DNA of 64,000 nucleotides from Terriglobia bacterium (GCA_020073385.1 JAIQFH010000006.1:62001-126000), one strand, 5' to 3'. Counted from the first letter of the stretch, positions 1 to 8,990 are shown. Numbers and translations: made by a program. The notes: generated by a model from the sequence alone, not told the origin.

Positions 1-347
1 TTAGGGTCATGGGTAAACTCCGAGGCAAGGAGACTGACCGCAAAAGGTGGGCACTACCAACCCACAACAGAATAGACGATTGCGTTTCATATCGACAACC
101 GCATCGGACTACGTATCTAAGGCCTGGAAGCGGTCCCTTTCCGCCAATCCCGTGATGACTCTATACTTCCTCGGGCTCCGCTCCGCCCACAAGTGGATAT
201 CGTCACCGCAGCTGGGTGACAAATGTCACCCAAGCCACACATCACAAGCAAAACCGCTGAGACCACCATGAAGTTACGCCGGAGTTCCAGCACAGTTGTT
301 AATACGATTTCCTTCGTGAACCTTAGTGCCCTTCGTGGTTAAAGCCC
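1..347. other. Left-edge stretch without a recognisable gene
   Basis: No convincing coding region is seen on either strand. A possible 74-codon reading frame near base 47 has no ribosome binding site and an atypical composition. The only structured element is a single arm of a dispersed repeat near bases 311-340, listed separately. The stretch otherwise looks like the 3' flank of the DinB gene. Confidence 0.5.
311..340. repeat. Single arm of the CACGAAGG dispersed repeat
   Basis: These 30 bases read CCTTCGTG, then a CCTTAGTG-like unit, then CCCTTCGTGGTT. The reverse complement matches the left arms of the inverted repeats at 15751-15832 and 20459-20535, including the short AAGGGCTTT leader, which here lies just to the right. 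No opposing arm is seen nearby, so this copy cannot form the long hairpin of the other two. Confidence 0.6.
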
Positions 348-860
348 TTAATTCATCCGGCCCTCATCGGCCGATGGGCCGTAGAGGGCCGGAACCGAGG
401 AATCGTTCAGCCGCAAATAGACAGTGAGTTGTCCGCGATGATGGGCGAGATGGCTGAAAACCGAATCGGCAATCATCAATTGACGGGGGCTCTCGTTCAC
501 GACCTGACCGCCCACTACAAATCTCCAGGACGTCAGCAAATGATCGTCCGTAGTGTTCTGCAGAGCTTCGCGCGCCTCTGCCACAGCGGCATCTAGTGCC
601 GCAATCAGTTCTTCGCGCTTGCGCCACTCCAGAGGCTTGAACTTCGCGGCGGCTGGGGATTTCAGATCGAGCTCGTCCTGCTGCACCATGCTGACAATCC
701 ACGCCGGCATGGTGGCTACCAGGGAAGCCAGATAGCCGAGTGGCATCGATTTCGGATGCGGTTTCCAGTCGTTGTGATCCTCTGGTACGCGTTGCAGCGC
801 CTGCCGGCTGCTGGCTGCTTCCCGTTCCAGTTCGGCAAGAAAGAAATCTGTAAGCTTCAT
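348..860 (-). CDS. DinB/YfiT-family four-helix protein
   Basis: A 170-residue protein of the DinB-like superfamily, whose members are four-helix bundles, often metal-dependent thiol transferases or of unknown function. The C-terminal HLAHHRGQ stretch is the typical family motif and supplies two likely metal-ligand histidines. The first-helix histidine usually found in a GHLA-type motif is not evident; the equivalent segment reads GYLASLV, so metal binding may be incomplete. I placed the start at the ATG at 860 because GGAG lies a few bases upstream; an upstream ATG at 890 would add ten poorly conserved residues. It is divergent from a WYL-type regulator, 114 bp away, a common pairing that suggests the regulator controls it. 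The substrate is unknown. Confidence 0.82.
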   Translation of the reverse strand: MKLTDFFLAELEREAASSRQALQRVPEDHNDWKPHPKSMPLGYLASLVATMPAWIVSMVQQDELDLKSPAAAKFKPLEWRKREELIAALDAAVAEAREALQNTTDDHLLTSWRFVVGGQVVNESPRQLMIADSVFSHLAHHRGQLTVYLRLNDSSVPALYGPSADEGRMN

Positions 861-974
861 AGTCATCTCCGTTCTGAGTCGATTCCGCATAATCGTGTTG
901 GCGTAATCGATGCCGGAAACACTATCAGCGATTGAGGACAGTTTCGGTCCTCGATTCGTGGCACAATCATTTTC

Positions 975-1958
975 ATGCTGCAGACCTCGGCCCGCCTGCT
1001 TCGGCTGCTTTCCCTCTTCCAGGCACAGCGCTACTGGTCGGGGGCCGAACTCTCGCGCCGATTGGACGTAACCGGGAGAACCTTGAGGCGCGACGTCGAT
1101 CGCTTGCGCAGCCTAGGTTATCCCGTACATTCGACCGCGGGAGTCGCCGGCGGATACCAGCTTGGCGCCGGCGCGAACCTGCCGCCATTGCTGCTCGACG
1201 ATGACGAAGCGGTCGCGGTTGCTCTGGGATTGCGCACTGCCGCGAGCGGCACCGTCAGCGGAATGGAAGAGTCCTCGGTTCGCGCTCTATTAAAGCTCGA
1301 ACAAGTGCTGCCGCCGCGGTTACGAAATCGTGTGGCAGCGCTGCACGGTTCGATCGTCCAGTTGGGCAGCCGGGGGACAGCAGTCGATGCTGACCGGTTG
1401 TCCGCGATCGCGGGGGCTAGCCGCGATCGTGAAAAGATCAGGTTTCGCTACAACGACCGTGCCGGCAGTTCGAGCGCACGCCTCGTCGAGCCGCACAAAG
1501 TCGTCCATACCGGTTATCGCTGGTACCTGGTGGCTTGGGACGTTGGCCGGGAAGATTGGCGCACCTTTCGGGTCGATCGCATCGAGGGTAAGATCAAGAC
1601 CTCGACACAGTTCAAACCGCGCAAGCCTCCCGAGGGAGATTTCGTAGCCTTCGTCTCGAAATCGCTCTCGCAGGTGCCCTATCCCTGCCGGGCGCGGGTA
1701 GCTCTGCACGCGCCAGTCGAAGTGATCGCCAAGCGAGTACCGGCGGCGGCCGGAACCCTGGAAGCGACTGGCCCCAGTTCCTGCCTCCTCAAGACCGGAT
1801 CGCATTCCTGGGAATCCATCGCCATCCATCTACTGTGGCTCGGGGTTGATTTCGAAGTCCAAGAACCTCCAGAACTGATCGCCTACCTCGCCAGCCTCTC
1901 CGAACGCATCTCTGCCGTGGTGAAGTCCTCGAGCGCAGCCCCGCCAAAGCTGACGTAG
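975..1958 (+). CDS. YafY-type HTH/WYL transcriptional regulator
   Basis: A 327-residue cytoplasmic regulator. Residues about 5-60 form a winged helix-turn-helix (LDVTGRTLRRDVDRLRSLGY), followed by a YafY-like linker. The WYL domain is at about residues 140-215 and contains the signature RWYLVAWD, followed by a FRVDRI segment. The C-terminal part fits a WCX extension. WYL proteins are ligand-sensing regulators, often responding to nucleic-acid or nucleotide ligands; the ligand here cannot be told. The gene is divergent from the DinB gene and is followed by hairpin repeats, with no operon partner downstream. Confidence 0.88.
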   Translation: MLQTSARLLRLLSLFQAQRYWSGAELSRRLDVTGRTLRRDVDRLRSLGYPVHSTAGVAGGYQLGAGANLPPLLLDDDEAVAVALGLRTAASGTVSGMEESSVRALLKLEQVLPPRLRNRVAALHGSIVQLGSRGTAVDADRLSAIAGASRDREKIRFRYNDRAGSSSARLVEPHKVVHTGYRWYLVAWDVGREDWRTFRVDRIEGKIKTSTQFKPRKPPEGDFVAFVSKSLSQVPYPCRARVALHAPVEVIAKRVPAAAGTLEATGPSSCLLKTGSHSWESIAIHLLWLGVDFEVQEPPELIAYLASLSERISAVVKSSSAAPPKLT

Positions 1959-1981
1959 GGATAACCGCCATCGGCTGACGA

Positions 1982-2026
1982 CGCGGGCTTTGCCCGCGGG
2001 ACGGACGAAGGCGTCCGTCCCTACAC
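1982..2026. repeat. Double hairpin, copy A of the GGACGGAC family
   Basis: Two adjacent hairpins sit 24 bp past the regulator stop. The first has arms CGCGGGC and GCCCGCG around TTT. The second has arms GGACGGACG and CGTCCGTCC around the loop AAGG, followed by CTACAC. The second hairpin recurs at 27180, 31361, 34913 and 43518 with paired changes in the arms. It may act as a terminator or a REP-like element; there is no T-run. Confidence 0.75.
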
Positions 2027-2190
2027 ACGCGGCTCGGCTTCGCCTTTGCCAATTTCGGCTTACTTTGGTAACTCGAAGCGCCGCATCTGCGGCGATATCC
2101 TAGCGGTACTCGGTTCTCGGATGTTCGCCGCCACTAGTATCTGCGTGCGAGGCAGAAACAGCGCGTGTGACGGCTTGGAGCAACAAAGCA

Positions 2191-4779
2191 ATGTCTACGA
2201 AAATCGGCCACTTCGAAATCCTCAGCGAGTTGGCGAAATCGCCGACTGGCACGGTGTATAAAGCCAACGATCCCGAGAGCAATCAGACCATCGCGCTCAA
2301 GGCGATCCAGTTGGATGCATTTGGAGACAGCGCAGACGCGCTGGAGCACGCGCTGCTGGCCGAGGCCGAGAGCACCAACGTTCTCAGCAGTCCCAATATC
2401 AGCAAGATTTTCGGCGCCGGCGAAATGGAAGGCCAGTTCTGCGCCGCCATGGAATACGTGCAGGGCAACAGTATCGCCACCATGCTGGCCCGCAAAGAGG
2501 GATTCTCCATCTGGGATCTGCTCGACATCGGACGCCAGTTAACTAGCGGCCTCGATCACGCGACCTCGCACAAGCTGGTGCACTACAGCCTCGAGCCCGC
2601 CAAGATCATGTGCGGATGGGACGGCACCGTCAAGATCCTCAGCTTCGGCGTCTCCAGCGTAGGGAACTTTGGCCAGCACGTCAGCCAAGGCCTGCCTTCC
2701 TTCCTGCACTACATGTCGCCCGAACAGGTACGCGGCGAGGCCACCGATGGCCGCTCCAATCTCTATAGTCTCGGCGCCATGTTCTATGAAATGGTGACCG
2801 AACGCAAAGCCTTCGACCGCGAAGATATCGAATCGCTCCGGCAAAGCATTCTCGAAAGTACTCCGGTCGCACCGCTGCATGTGAATCCCAAGATCCACCC
2901 CCTGCTCAGCAATCTCATCATGAAGGCGCTGGAAAAAGATCCGGCCATGCGCTACCAGAGCGGCAGGGAGATGCTCGATGATCTCGAGAAATGCAAGGAG
3001 TCGAAACCCGTAGCGGCGAAAAAGGCAGAAGCGCCTAAGGGAATCGTAGTTCCGGATAAAGCGAAAACCGCCGCACAATCGAAGTTTGCAGCCGCGACTC
3101 CGCCGAAGCCGCCAGCGCCGGTGGCGCCCCCGAAACCCGTGTCTGCGCCTTCTGGCCTGGCGCGTCCTTCCGTGCCGCCACCGCTCTCGCAACCAAAGCC
3201 ATCAGCAGCGACACCGGTTTCCGAGACTCGGCCCTCAATGCTGGCCAAGCCGTCAAAGCTAGCCATGCCGAAAGCAGCGGCTGCCGCTGCCGGCGTAGGA
3301 TCCAGCGAGTCGGCTATCTCGGTTCCCGAAGCAAACGTTGCTCCCGCTGAGATTCAGGAACTTGATCTCTCGGACCAGTTTGTAGCCAGTGCGCCGATCA
3401 ACGTGGAGCCCGAGCAGCCCGCTTCCTACATGTCGGCCGCTGTTGCAGATGAGCCACAAGTAGAAACGTTCGAGCCTCAAGCCGACCACGTCGCCCCGAA
3501 AATCGCCGTCGATCCCATGATGGCGGAGGGCGGCGCCGCCGGAGGAGGGGGAGGCACGAGCTTCTCCGAAATTTCCGAACTCCCTCCGCTCAAGGAAATC
3601 TACATCGCGCCCCCGCCTCCGCCGCCAGCGGAGACTGCTCCTGTGCCATCGGAAATGGCAGCTGTCGCGCCCTTTCGGGGCGGACGTAAGGCCGATGAAA
3701 AGCCCAAAGTCCAGACGCGCGAAGTCGCGCAAAAGGCGATCAAAGAGATCAAAGGCGTTCCGCCCAAGCTCTATCTCTACGCATTAGGCGGCGCACTCGC
3801 CCTGATCTTGATCATTGGAATCGCGGTGACGTTCTACGTTCGCAGTCAGGGCGACGATGATGCTGGTGCACCCCGTTCCACAGCAGTCTCCGAATCTCCA
3901 GCCCAGCCCACGCCCGTAACGCCCGCTCCGAAGAGTGAGCCTGCGCCCGCTCCTACTCCCGCTCAGCCCGAAGAAGTCCAGGAACCCGAGACGCCGGTAG
4001 CGCAAACTGCAAGCCCATCGAAATCAAGAAGCGCAAAAAAAAAGTCCACCACAGCGCCCGTCATCATTCCCGGACAACTCGCTATTGATTCCACGCCGCA
4101 AGGTGCTCAAGTTCAGATTGACGGCGCCACCGATCCCAGTTGGGTCACGCCCTTCGCTCTGACCAATATTCAACCGGGCCAGCACTCGATCACCGTCAGC
4201 AAGTCGGGTTACTCCACTGATACGCGGACGGTCAGTATCACCTCCGGCAACCGCGCGAGCGCGCAAATCCATCTTGCGCAGCTGGTGGCAACGCTGGTAG
4301 TGAAGAGCAATCCGCCAGGAGCCAGCGTTTACGTCGACGGCCGCGACATGAACGCGAAAACGCCCGCGCAGGTTAGCGTTGACAAGGGTCAGCACCTGGT
4401 GCTGGTCCGCCTATCCGGCTATCTCGACGAAACCATGAATGGCCAGTTCACGCTGGGCCAGACCCTCAACTTTTCCCCGACCCTGCAGCCCCTGGGCAAC
4501 GTCGACAGCATGAAGACCGTCGGCGGCAAGATGTCGCGTCTGTTCGGTGGCAAAGGCCAGCCCGGCCAGGCCACGCTTTCCATTCGCACCCAGCCCAAGG
4601 GCGCTCAGGTCGCAGTCAACCAGCGCATGCTGGATAGGACCGCTCCCGTCGACGTGATGCTCGATCCCGGCAACTATGTCGTAGACATCACCCTCAGCGG
4701 CTACGCTACGGTGCACAAAGTCGTCACCGCCACCAAGAGCGGCAAGGTCGTAATCGACGAAGCCCTGCAACCGCAGTAG
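2191..4779 (+). CDS. Membrane pseudokinase with three PEGA repeats
   Basis: An 862-residue protein: an Hanks-type kinase fold (about 1-275), a Pro/Ala-rich linker (about 280-520), one membrane helix (about 528-551), a second Pro-rich linker, and three PEGA domains (about 628-862) outside the membrane. The kinase fold looks catalytically dead: the HRD motif is HYS (131-133), the following LKPxN is LEPAK, and the DFG motif is SFG (151-153). The beta-3 lysine (K37 in IALK) and the MSPEQVRG segment remain, but the usual Asp in DxRSDIYSLG is Asn190. A nucleotide- or partner-binding scaffold linking cytoplasm and periplasm is the best inference. The start at ATG 2191 is chosen because GGAG precedes it; ATG 2167 would add eight residues. 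No partner gene is adjacent. Confidence 0.85.
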   Translation: MSTKIGHFEILSELAKSPTGTVYKANDPESNQTIALKAIQLDAFGDSADALEHALLAEAESTNVLSSPNISKIFGAGEMEGQFCAAMEYVQGNSIATMLARKEGFSIWDLLDIGRQLTSGLDHATSHKLVHYSLEPAKIMCGWDGTVKILSFGVSSVGNFGQHVSQGLPSFLHYMSPEQVRGEATDGRSNLYSLGAMFYEMVTERKAFDREDIESLRQSILESTPVAPLHVNPKIHPLLSNLIMKALEKDPAMRYQSGREMLDDLEKCKESKPVAAKKAEAPKGIVVPDKAKTAAQSKFAAATPPKPPAPVAPPKPVSAPSGLARPSVPPPLSQPKPSAATPVSETRPSMLAKPSKLAMPKAAAAAAGVGSSESAISVPEANVAPAEIQELDLSDQFVASAPINVEPEQPASYMSAAVADEPQVETFEPQADHVAPKIAVDPMMAEGGAAGGGGGTSFSEISELPPLKEIYIAPPPPPPAETAPVPSEMAAVAPFRGGRKADEKPKVQTREVAQKAIKEIKGVPPKLYLYALGGALALILIIGIAVTFYVRSQGDDDAGAPRSTAVSESPAQPTPVTPAPKSEPAPAPTPAQPEEVQEPETPVAQTASPSKSRSAKKKSTTAPVIIPGQLAIDSTPQGAQVQIDGATDPSWVTPFALTNIQPGQHSITVSKSGYSTDTRTVSITSGNRASAQIHLAQLVATLVVKSNPPGASVYVDGRDMNAKTPAQVSVDKGQHLVLVRLSGYLDETMNGQFTLGQTLNFSPTLQPLGNVDSMKTVGGKMSRLFGGKGQPGQATLSIRTQPKGAQVAVNQRMLDRTAPVDVMLDPGNYVVDITLSGYATVHKVVTATKSGKVVIDEALQPQ

Positions 4780-4860
4780 CGACGGTGGAGGCGTTACCTG
4801 ATTGTCGATTCCAGTAGCGCTCCCGCTCGTCTTCGCTCTTCGTTTTCCGTTTTGAGAGTG

Positions 4861-4876
4861 CGCGGTCTTAACCGCG
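4861..4876. terminator. Possible bidirectional terminator hairpin
   Basis: Arms CGCGGT and ACCGCG enclose a CTTA loop between the convergent pseudokinase and MOSC genes. There is no T-run on either side, so Rho-independent activity is uncertain. The rest of the 190-base gap shows nothing else. Confidence 0.35.
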
Positions 4877-4969
4877 CCGTATGAATGCGACCTAAGCCGC
4901 GCCTTTAGGGACTGAGGGATATCGGCATGGAATAGCCTTTCTTCTACGTTCCCGCACTTCGTACTTCTA

Positions 4970-5719
4970 TTACTCGAGGTCCTTTTTCTCGTCCGCCGCG
5001 CGCAAGAATACAGTCTGTCCGACCGCCACTAGACCGATGCGAGTGACCGTCCCGTAGACTCCTGCCTTGTTCTGGTTCACCCGAACAATCGCCTTCAGCA
5101 CCTCTGGCGCCGGACTGGCTGAGTCTGGATCAAGGTTCACCATCGAGCACCGGACGTCGCGCATCGTGACGCTGATCGCGGGGCCATCGTCCCCCTCTCC
5201 GAATGAGAGCGCGCCGCCCACCCACTCGTCCTCCTGAAACGGCGCCGGTTGCAGCAAACGAACCACAACATTCGGGCGAAATCGTCGCACGTCGAGGCTC
5301 CGCCCTGCGAGTCGTCCAATCTCGTGCACCGTTTCGGAGGCGATCACGGAGATGCTGGCCTCATCGAAGATGCCATGCTTCAACTGCATCATCTGCACGG
5401 GAGCCCCGTACCGCCGTCCGACTTCCGCCGCCAGTTCCTCGCCGAAGACTGGCATTTCCTTGCCATCCGGCGTGCGAATGTGGGTAGGAAGGTCGTCCTG
5501 ATCATCGTCACGCCGGAGCGGAGCATACCGCACCAGGTCGGGAACCTTGCTTGCGGAGAGCCACGGGAACCCGCTGCGGTCATCCATCCGCCGGAATGCC
5601 AGGCGTCTGTCACCATCGATCCCGTGCCAGCCCAGGTCGGCGACCTCGAGTCGTTCGCCGCCCATGGACTTCACCGGATACCGGAAGATCGCCTCCACAT
5701 GTCCGATTTCTGTCTGCAT
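4970..5719 (-). CDS. MOSC-domain protein
   Basis: A 249-residue protein with an N-terminal MOSC beta-barrel (EAIFRYPVKSMGGE, about 8-21) and a MOSC core with the RRFRPNVVV segment. The family includes the C-terminal part of molybdenum cofactor sulfurase and the YcbX/mARC-type proteins, which bind molybdenum cofactor. The conserved Cys typical of this family is plausibly the one in RDVRCSMVNLDP. No ferredoxin domain or Moco biosynthesis gene is nearby, so the substrate is unknown. The start at ATG 5719 begins directly at the conserved domain; an in-frame start at 5827 would add 36 residues of unlike character. Confidence 0.82.
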   Translation of the reverse strand: MQTEIGHVEAIFRYPVKSMGGERLEVADLGWHGIDGDRRLAFRRMDDRSGFPWLSASKVPDLVRYAPLRRDDDQDDLPTHIRTPDGKEMPVFGEELAAEVGRRYGAPVQMMQLKHGIFDEASISVIASETVHEIGRLAGRSLDVRRFRPNVVVRLLQPAPFQEDEWVGGALSFGEGDDGPAISVTMRDVRCSMVNLDPDSASPAPEVLKAIVRVNQNKAGVYGTVTRIGLVAVGQTVFLRAADEKKDLE

Positions 5720-6055
5720 CGTCGATTCGAACCCGCCCAATAGCGTATCACTGCAACAATCAGACAGATCAGCGTTCCAGAAAACTGACATCGGGACAAG
5801 AGCGTGGAGCACTGTCAAACGAGGCAAGTCTTAAAAGGCAATGACGACACACTCATTGCGAACTCTGAGCCGGATTCTTCGATCCTCCCTGCGGGTCGTT
5901 ACCAAAGGTCGTGCAAACACTGTCCCAGCGGACACTCCGGCCACGATCCTTCCGACTTTTCAGTTACGGACCCATTTGGAGTTAAGGTGGGAACTGCGTG
6001 GTGCTTGCACTGGCCGACTGGCACCTAATCCTTCGGAACAGCAAGGAACAGTGAC
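5720..6055. other. Intergenic region between MOSC and PilZ-like genes
   Basis: A 336-base divergent spacer with no credible gene. The one notable element is the palindrome TGTCC-CAGC-GGACA at about 5921-5934, a possible operator for the rightward gene. A T-arm-like string near 5730 on the minus strand has no pairing stem and is not a tRNA. Confidence 0.5.
5921..5934. promoter_or_regulatory. TGTCC/GGACA palindrome, possible operator
   Basis: Perfect 5-bp arms around a 4-base centre, about 120 bp upstream of the PilZ-like gene. A related TGTCCG...CGGACA inverted repeat lies at 54346-54368 before another rightward gene. The binding protein is unknown and chance occurrence cannot be excluded. 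Confidence 0.3.
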
Positions 6056-7459
6056 ATGCACAACGGAGCAGCTCCCACCACACTTCGGCGCAGTTCGAGA
6101 GTGCCGACCGCAGTCCAGATCCTGGTTACCAGTCTGGAAGGAACACACTTCTCAGAGGTGTGTGAAACCCTGGTAGTCAACGCACACGGTTGCGCAATTC
6201 TGACACGCGTCAAGCTCGACACAGGTGTTCCTCTGAACCTTCACAGCAGGGACGGGCGCGAGACTACGGCTCATGTGGTCACCTGCCAGCCGGTCGACTC
6301 AGATCAGCGGAGCTGGAGACTGGGGGCGAAACTCGACCGGCCCGATAATTTCTGGGGCTTGAGAGATTGCCCGAAAGATTGGATAGTTCCAGCGCCGGTG
6401 GTGCCGGCGAGGCCTCCCCAGATTCTCAAGTCCACCAACACTTCGGCCTCCCACCAATTGTCCGGCCAGGGAAACCAGCCCTCGGAAACCGTGCTGGATC
6501 GCCTCGCGCGGCAATTGGAAGCACAGGTGAAGAGGGCAATTGCAGATTCGTTACGACCGCTCCAGGCTGAGGTCATGGCGCTCAAGGAGCGGGTGGCGCA
6601 ACGAGAAGCGAATCCTAGCCGCTTTGAAGTCTCGCTCTCGAACATTCCTCCTGAGCTCGAGCAACAGATCGAGTCACGTCTGCGCAAGGATCTCGAACCC
6701 AAAGTCCTGGACGAGGCGCGCCATCAGTCCGTGCATTTGCTGGAATCAGCCAAGGCAACGATTGACCAGCGAATTGCCGAAAGCTACAACAGTTTTCGGC
6801 ACAGGGTCGGGGAAGAACTCGGAGTCGTCGAGAAACGTGCACAAGAGATTTCCGCGCACATCTCAGAGAACACCCGCGAGCATCTGCAGCGTGGCTTGGA
6901 AGATTATCGCCAGAAATTATTGCAGGGAGGCGACTCGCTTAAACGCCTGAGCGAAGAGCTTCTCGAGTTCCTCCAACATAACTTGAATGCAGAGCACGAG
7001 GCGCGCCGTGGAGACTTGGAACAACTTCGATCATCGGTTGCGTCAGAATCATCGCGCTTACAGGAACAGGTTGAATATCTGGACACTCGCATTGCGAAGC
7101 TGGATGAATCTACGCGCTGCCTGGAGTCAGGCCTGGACCATCGCCTGAGCCGGCTGTCCAGCGAGATCGTCAAGGACACGCGCAGCCAATTCCAGAATCT
7201 GGCGAACGAGATTCTCGAGGAATTGACAGCGCGCAGCATCAAGGCGCTCAGCGATCAGCTGGATGAAGCCACCGAGAACATGAAGGTTGTCCGGAATGGA
7301 ATCGTCGCCTCGGCTTCCGAGTCACTGAAAGGCCAGACAGCGAATGCTTTGCAGGCTTTCGAGAACTCCACGGAGCATCTGGCGAGACTTTCCCTCGAAC
7401 GTTGGCGGCTCAAGCTGGAAGTAGGTTTGAATGCTTTGGCCAAGAGCCTCAATGAGTAA
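6056..7459 (+). CDS. PilZ-like domain plus long coiled-coil protein
   Basis: A 467-residue protein. The first 110 residues resemble a PilZ-type barrel: RRSSRVP near the N-terminus is followed by a VNAHGCAI segment in place of the usual D/NxSxxG, so c-di-GMP binding is uncertain. From about residue 150 to the end the protein is highly charged and helical with heptad-like spacing, predicting an extended coiled coil without membrane segments or a signal peptide. The start is supported by AAGGAA nine bases before ATG 6056. It stands alone between two leftward genes. A structural or scaffolding role tied to a PilZ-like sensor is plausible, but the function is not known. Confidence 0.7.
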   Translation: MHNGAAPTTLRRSSRVPTAVQILVTSLEGTHFSEVCETLVVNAHGCAILTRVKLDTGVPLNLHSRDGRETTAHVVTCQPVDSDQRSWRLGAKLDRPDNFWGLRDCPKDWIVPAPVVPARPPQILKSTNTSASHQLSGQGNQPSETVLDRLARQLEAQVKRAIADSLRPLQAEVMALKERVAQREANPSRFEVSLSNIPPELEQQIESRLRKDLEPKVLDEARHQSVHLLESAKATIDQRIAESYNSFRHRVGEELGVVEKRAQEISAHISENTREHLQRGLEDYRQKLLQGGDSLKRLSEELLEFLQHNLNAEHEARRGDLEQLRSSVASESSRLQEQVEYLDTRIAKLDESTRCLESGLDHRLSRLSSEIVKDTRSQFQNLANEILEELTARSIKALSDQLDEATENMKVVRNGIVASASESLKGQTANALQAFENSTEHLARLSLERWRLKLEVGLNALAKSLNE

Positions 7460-7569
7460 TTTCGGCTGGAAGGCGGAGCCAGCGGCGAAAGAAGGCAGAG
7501 TGAGTGACAGGTGAGGCCTGGCAGCGCAGAAGGTGAAATGTCCGAACCCTACGCTGGTTCCAATTCCCG

Positions 7570-7785
7570 TTAGTCGACGTGCCGATGTTGGCTGTTGAAT
7601 TCTGCATGTCCTTGTAGTGCGGACGCCCGCCGGCGCGTACGACGCATTGTGCCCCAGTCATACTCGTAGACAGCCCCACAAAGCAAGCAGACCTGATAGT
7701 CCTGCCCGCAAACACCGCTATGGGGCCAGGAGAATTGATGACGACAAAATGTTTCCAGGATTCGCTTAAGGAATTTATTCGCCAT
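7570..7785 (-). CDS. Small zinc-ribbon-like protein
   Basis: A 71-residue protein. A Cys14-x-His16 pair precedes a C33-x2-C36-G knuckle (YQVCLLCG), which together could bind one zinc. The YEYDWGTMRRTRR segment after the knuckle looks like a conserved core, and I recall similar short proteins in other acidobacterial genomes, though I cannot verify that here. The start at ATG 7785 has AAAAGG seven bases upstream; an in-frame start at 7857 has no such site. The function is unknown; nucleic-acid binding through the basic tail is a guess. Confidence 0.6.
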   Translation of the reverse strand: MANKFLKRILETFCRHQFSWPHSGVCGQDYQVCLLCGAVYEYDWGTMRRTRRRASALQGHAEFNSQHRHVD

Positions 7786-7989
7786 GACTGCCTTTTGAAG
7801 CCTTTTTCCGTCAATCTGTGCTGTGACGGTAGCACGAAAAGCTGCAGAAGGATTCATCCCTTGGTGCAGTTGGCTGCAGGATGATGGTCAATGCGCAGTC
7901 TCATTACTCGGTTGCAGCACCGAGGGCGAGGGGGTAGGCAGGATTGGCAATGCCTCAACCGTTGAACAACTGCGACTGTGAAAACTCGC

Positions 7990-8424
7990 TTAGTGCGGCT
8001 TGAAGGTCTTGCCAGTCTCCAGAAGCGTTTTCAGTCGCGAGAGAATACGCGGCCATCCGTCGGAGCAAAATGCATAGCCGGGATCCGCTTCATCCCACTG
8101 ATCGTGGGTGATCGTGAGCTTTGTGGCTTCCGTCTCTGGCACAAGTTCGGCAGTCACTCGAGACCTCAATGGACTTTGCCCGAGTTGAAAAGTGTACTGA
8201 AGAAACTTGGGCGGTTCCGACCGCAGGATCTCGCCCTTCACCAAGGTAGCGGGCTTGCCATCGGGTCCCGGCCCGATCCACTTCATCGAACCGCCGGGTC
8301 TCAAGTCCGCCTCGAAGTCGGCGCCCATAAAAATGATGCGGTTCGACTCCGGTGAAACCAGACCCTCCCAAAGCTTTTCAGGCCTCACCGCAACATAGAA
8401 AACAAATCGCAGAGGTGTGCTCAT
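7990..8424 (-). CDS. SRPBCC/AHSA1-like domain protein
   Basis: A 144-residue single-domain protein of the START/SRPBCC superfamily, AHSA1-like branch (domain also called activator of Hsp90 ATPase 1-like). Seen features are the opening VAVRPEKLWEGLVSPE helix, the LRPGGSMKW turn and the ITHDQWDE segment near the C-terminus, all typical of this branch. Such proteins form a helix-grip pocket for hydrophobic ligands. GGAGG five bases upstream fixes the start at ATG 8424. No ArsR-type regulator, a common partner, is adjacent. Confidence 0.82.
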   Translation of the reverse strand: MSTPLRFVFYVAVRPEKLWEGLVSPESNRIIFMGADFEADLRPGGSMKWIGPGPDGKPATLVKGEILRSEPPKFLQYTFQLGQSPLRSRVTAELVPETEATKLTITHDQWDEADPGYAFCSDGWPRILSRLKTLLETGKTFKPH

Positions 8425-8776
8425 TCGCCTCCTCAAACCAGGATGTTACCTGGACACAACTACTTTTAGAGAGACTACCACTGCATTAACCCTTTCTGCC
8501 GTTCCTCGTCGGCCGCACCGCTCATGTGGCGACAGCCACCTTCGGTTTTGCCACGACGGCGAAGCTGAGCGGCTTAGGACGACGGTTTTGATCCGTGAGG
8601 CTCAGCTTTTCGCACTGAGCCCACATTCGGGTGCTCGCCTCCTCCTGTTTTTCTTGCGAAAGGAGTGCAGCGGTCGGGATCGACCAGCGGCCCCAATCTC
8701 ACCAAGATCCTCCAGGTGTTTCTACACAGAACTCCGTATGGTCTCCGACTAAAATCCCGTAGCACTCTTTCAGCCT
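8425..8776. other. Intergenic region with no recognised gene
   Basis: About 350 bases between the divergent SRPBCC gene and a small rightward gene. Candidate reading frames on both strands lack ribosome binding sites and recognisable motifs. I see no clear promoter, hairpin or RNA gene. Confidence 0.45.
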
Positions 8777-8971
8777 GTGCCATCCCGTCGTCTCGATGAC
8801 CGCATCCGCGATCTGTGCGCGAAAGTCGCCACTTCGAAGGGCGACGACTACGAGCCCTCCCTTTCGGAGCTGAAGGCTGCACTCCGAGGGCACACCGACC
8901 GCCTGCGAAAAATGGCCGCTGAGAGTCTGGGCAAGAGGGCGGCTACGTTCAAGGATCGCCGTAAGTCTTGA
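8777..8971 (+). CDS. Small hypothetical helical protein
   Basis: A 64-residue, highly charged, helix-prone protein beginning MPSRRLDDRIRDLC with a GTG start. It has no membrane segment or metal motif beyond a single Cys. The RLDDRIRxLC opening and the SELKAAL...HTDRLRKMA body resemble short hypothetical proteins I recall from Acidobacteriota. No strong ribosome binding site is present, which lowers confidence. It converges on the doc gene with a 19-bp gap. The function is unknown. Confidence 0.5.
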   Translation: MPSRRLDDRIRDLCAKVATSKGDDYEPSLSELKAALRGHTDRLRKMAAESLGKRAATFKDRRKS

Positions 8972-8990
8972 AGTACTAATCGTCGGCAGA

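Noticed and set aside
47-271. Possible short gene at the left edge
   Set aside because: No ribosome binding site, no recognisable motif and an atypical residue composition.
5717-5745. T-arm-like GGGTTCGAATC on the minus strand, possible tRNA
   Set aside because: The flanking bases do not form a T-stem and no acceptor or anticodon stem is present.
8417-8752. Open frame in the spacer after the SRPBCC gene
   Set aside because: It overlaps the divergent promoter area, has no start signal, and the translation shows no family character.
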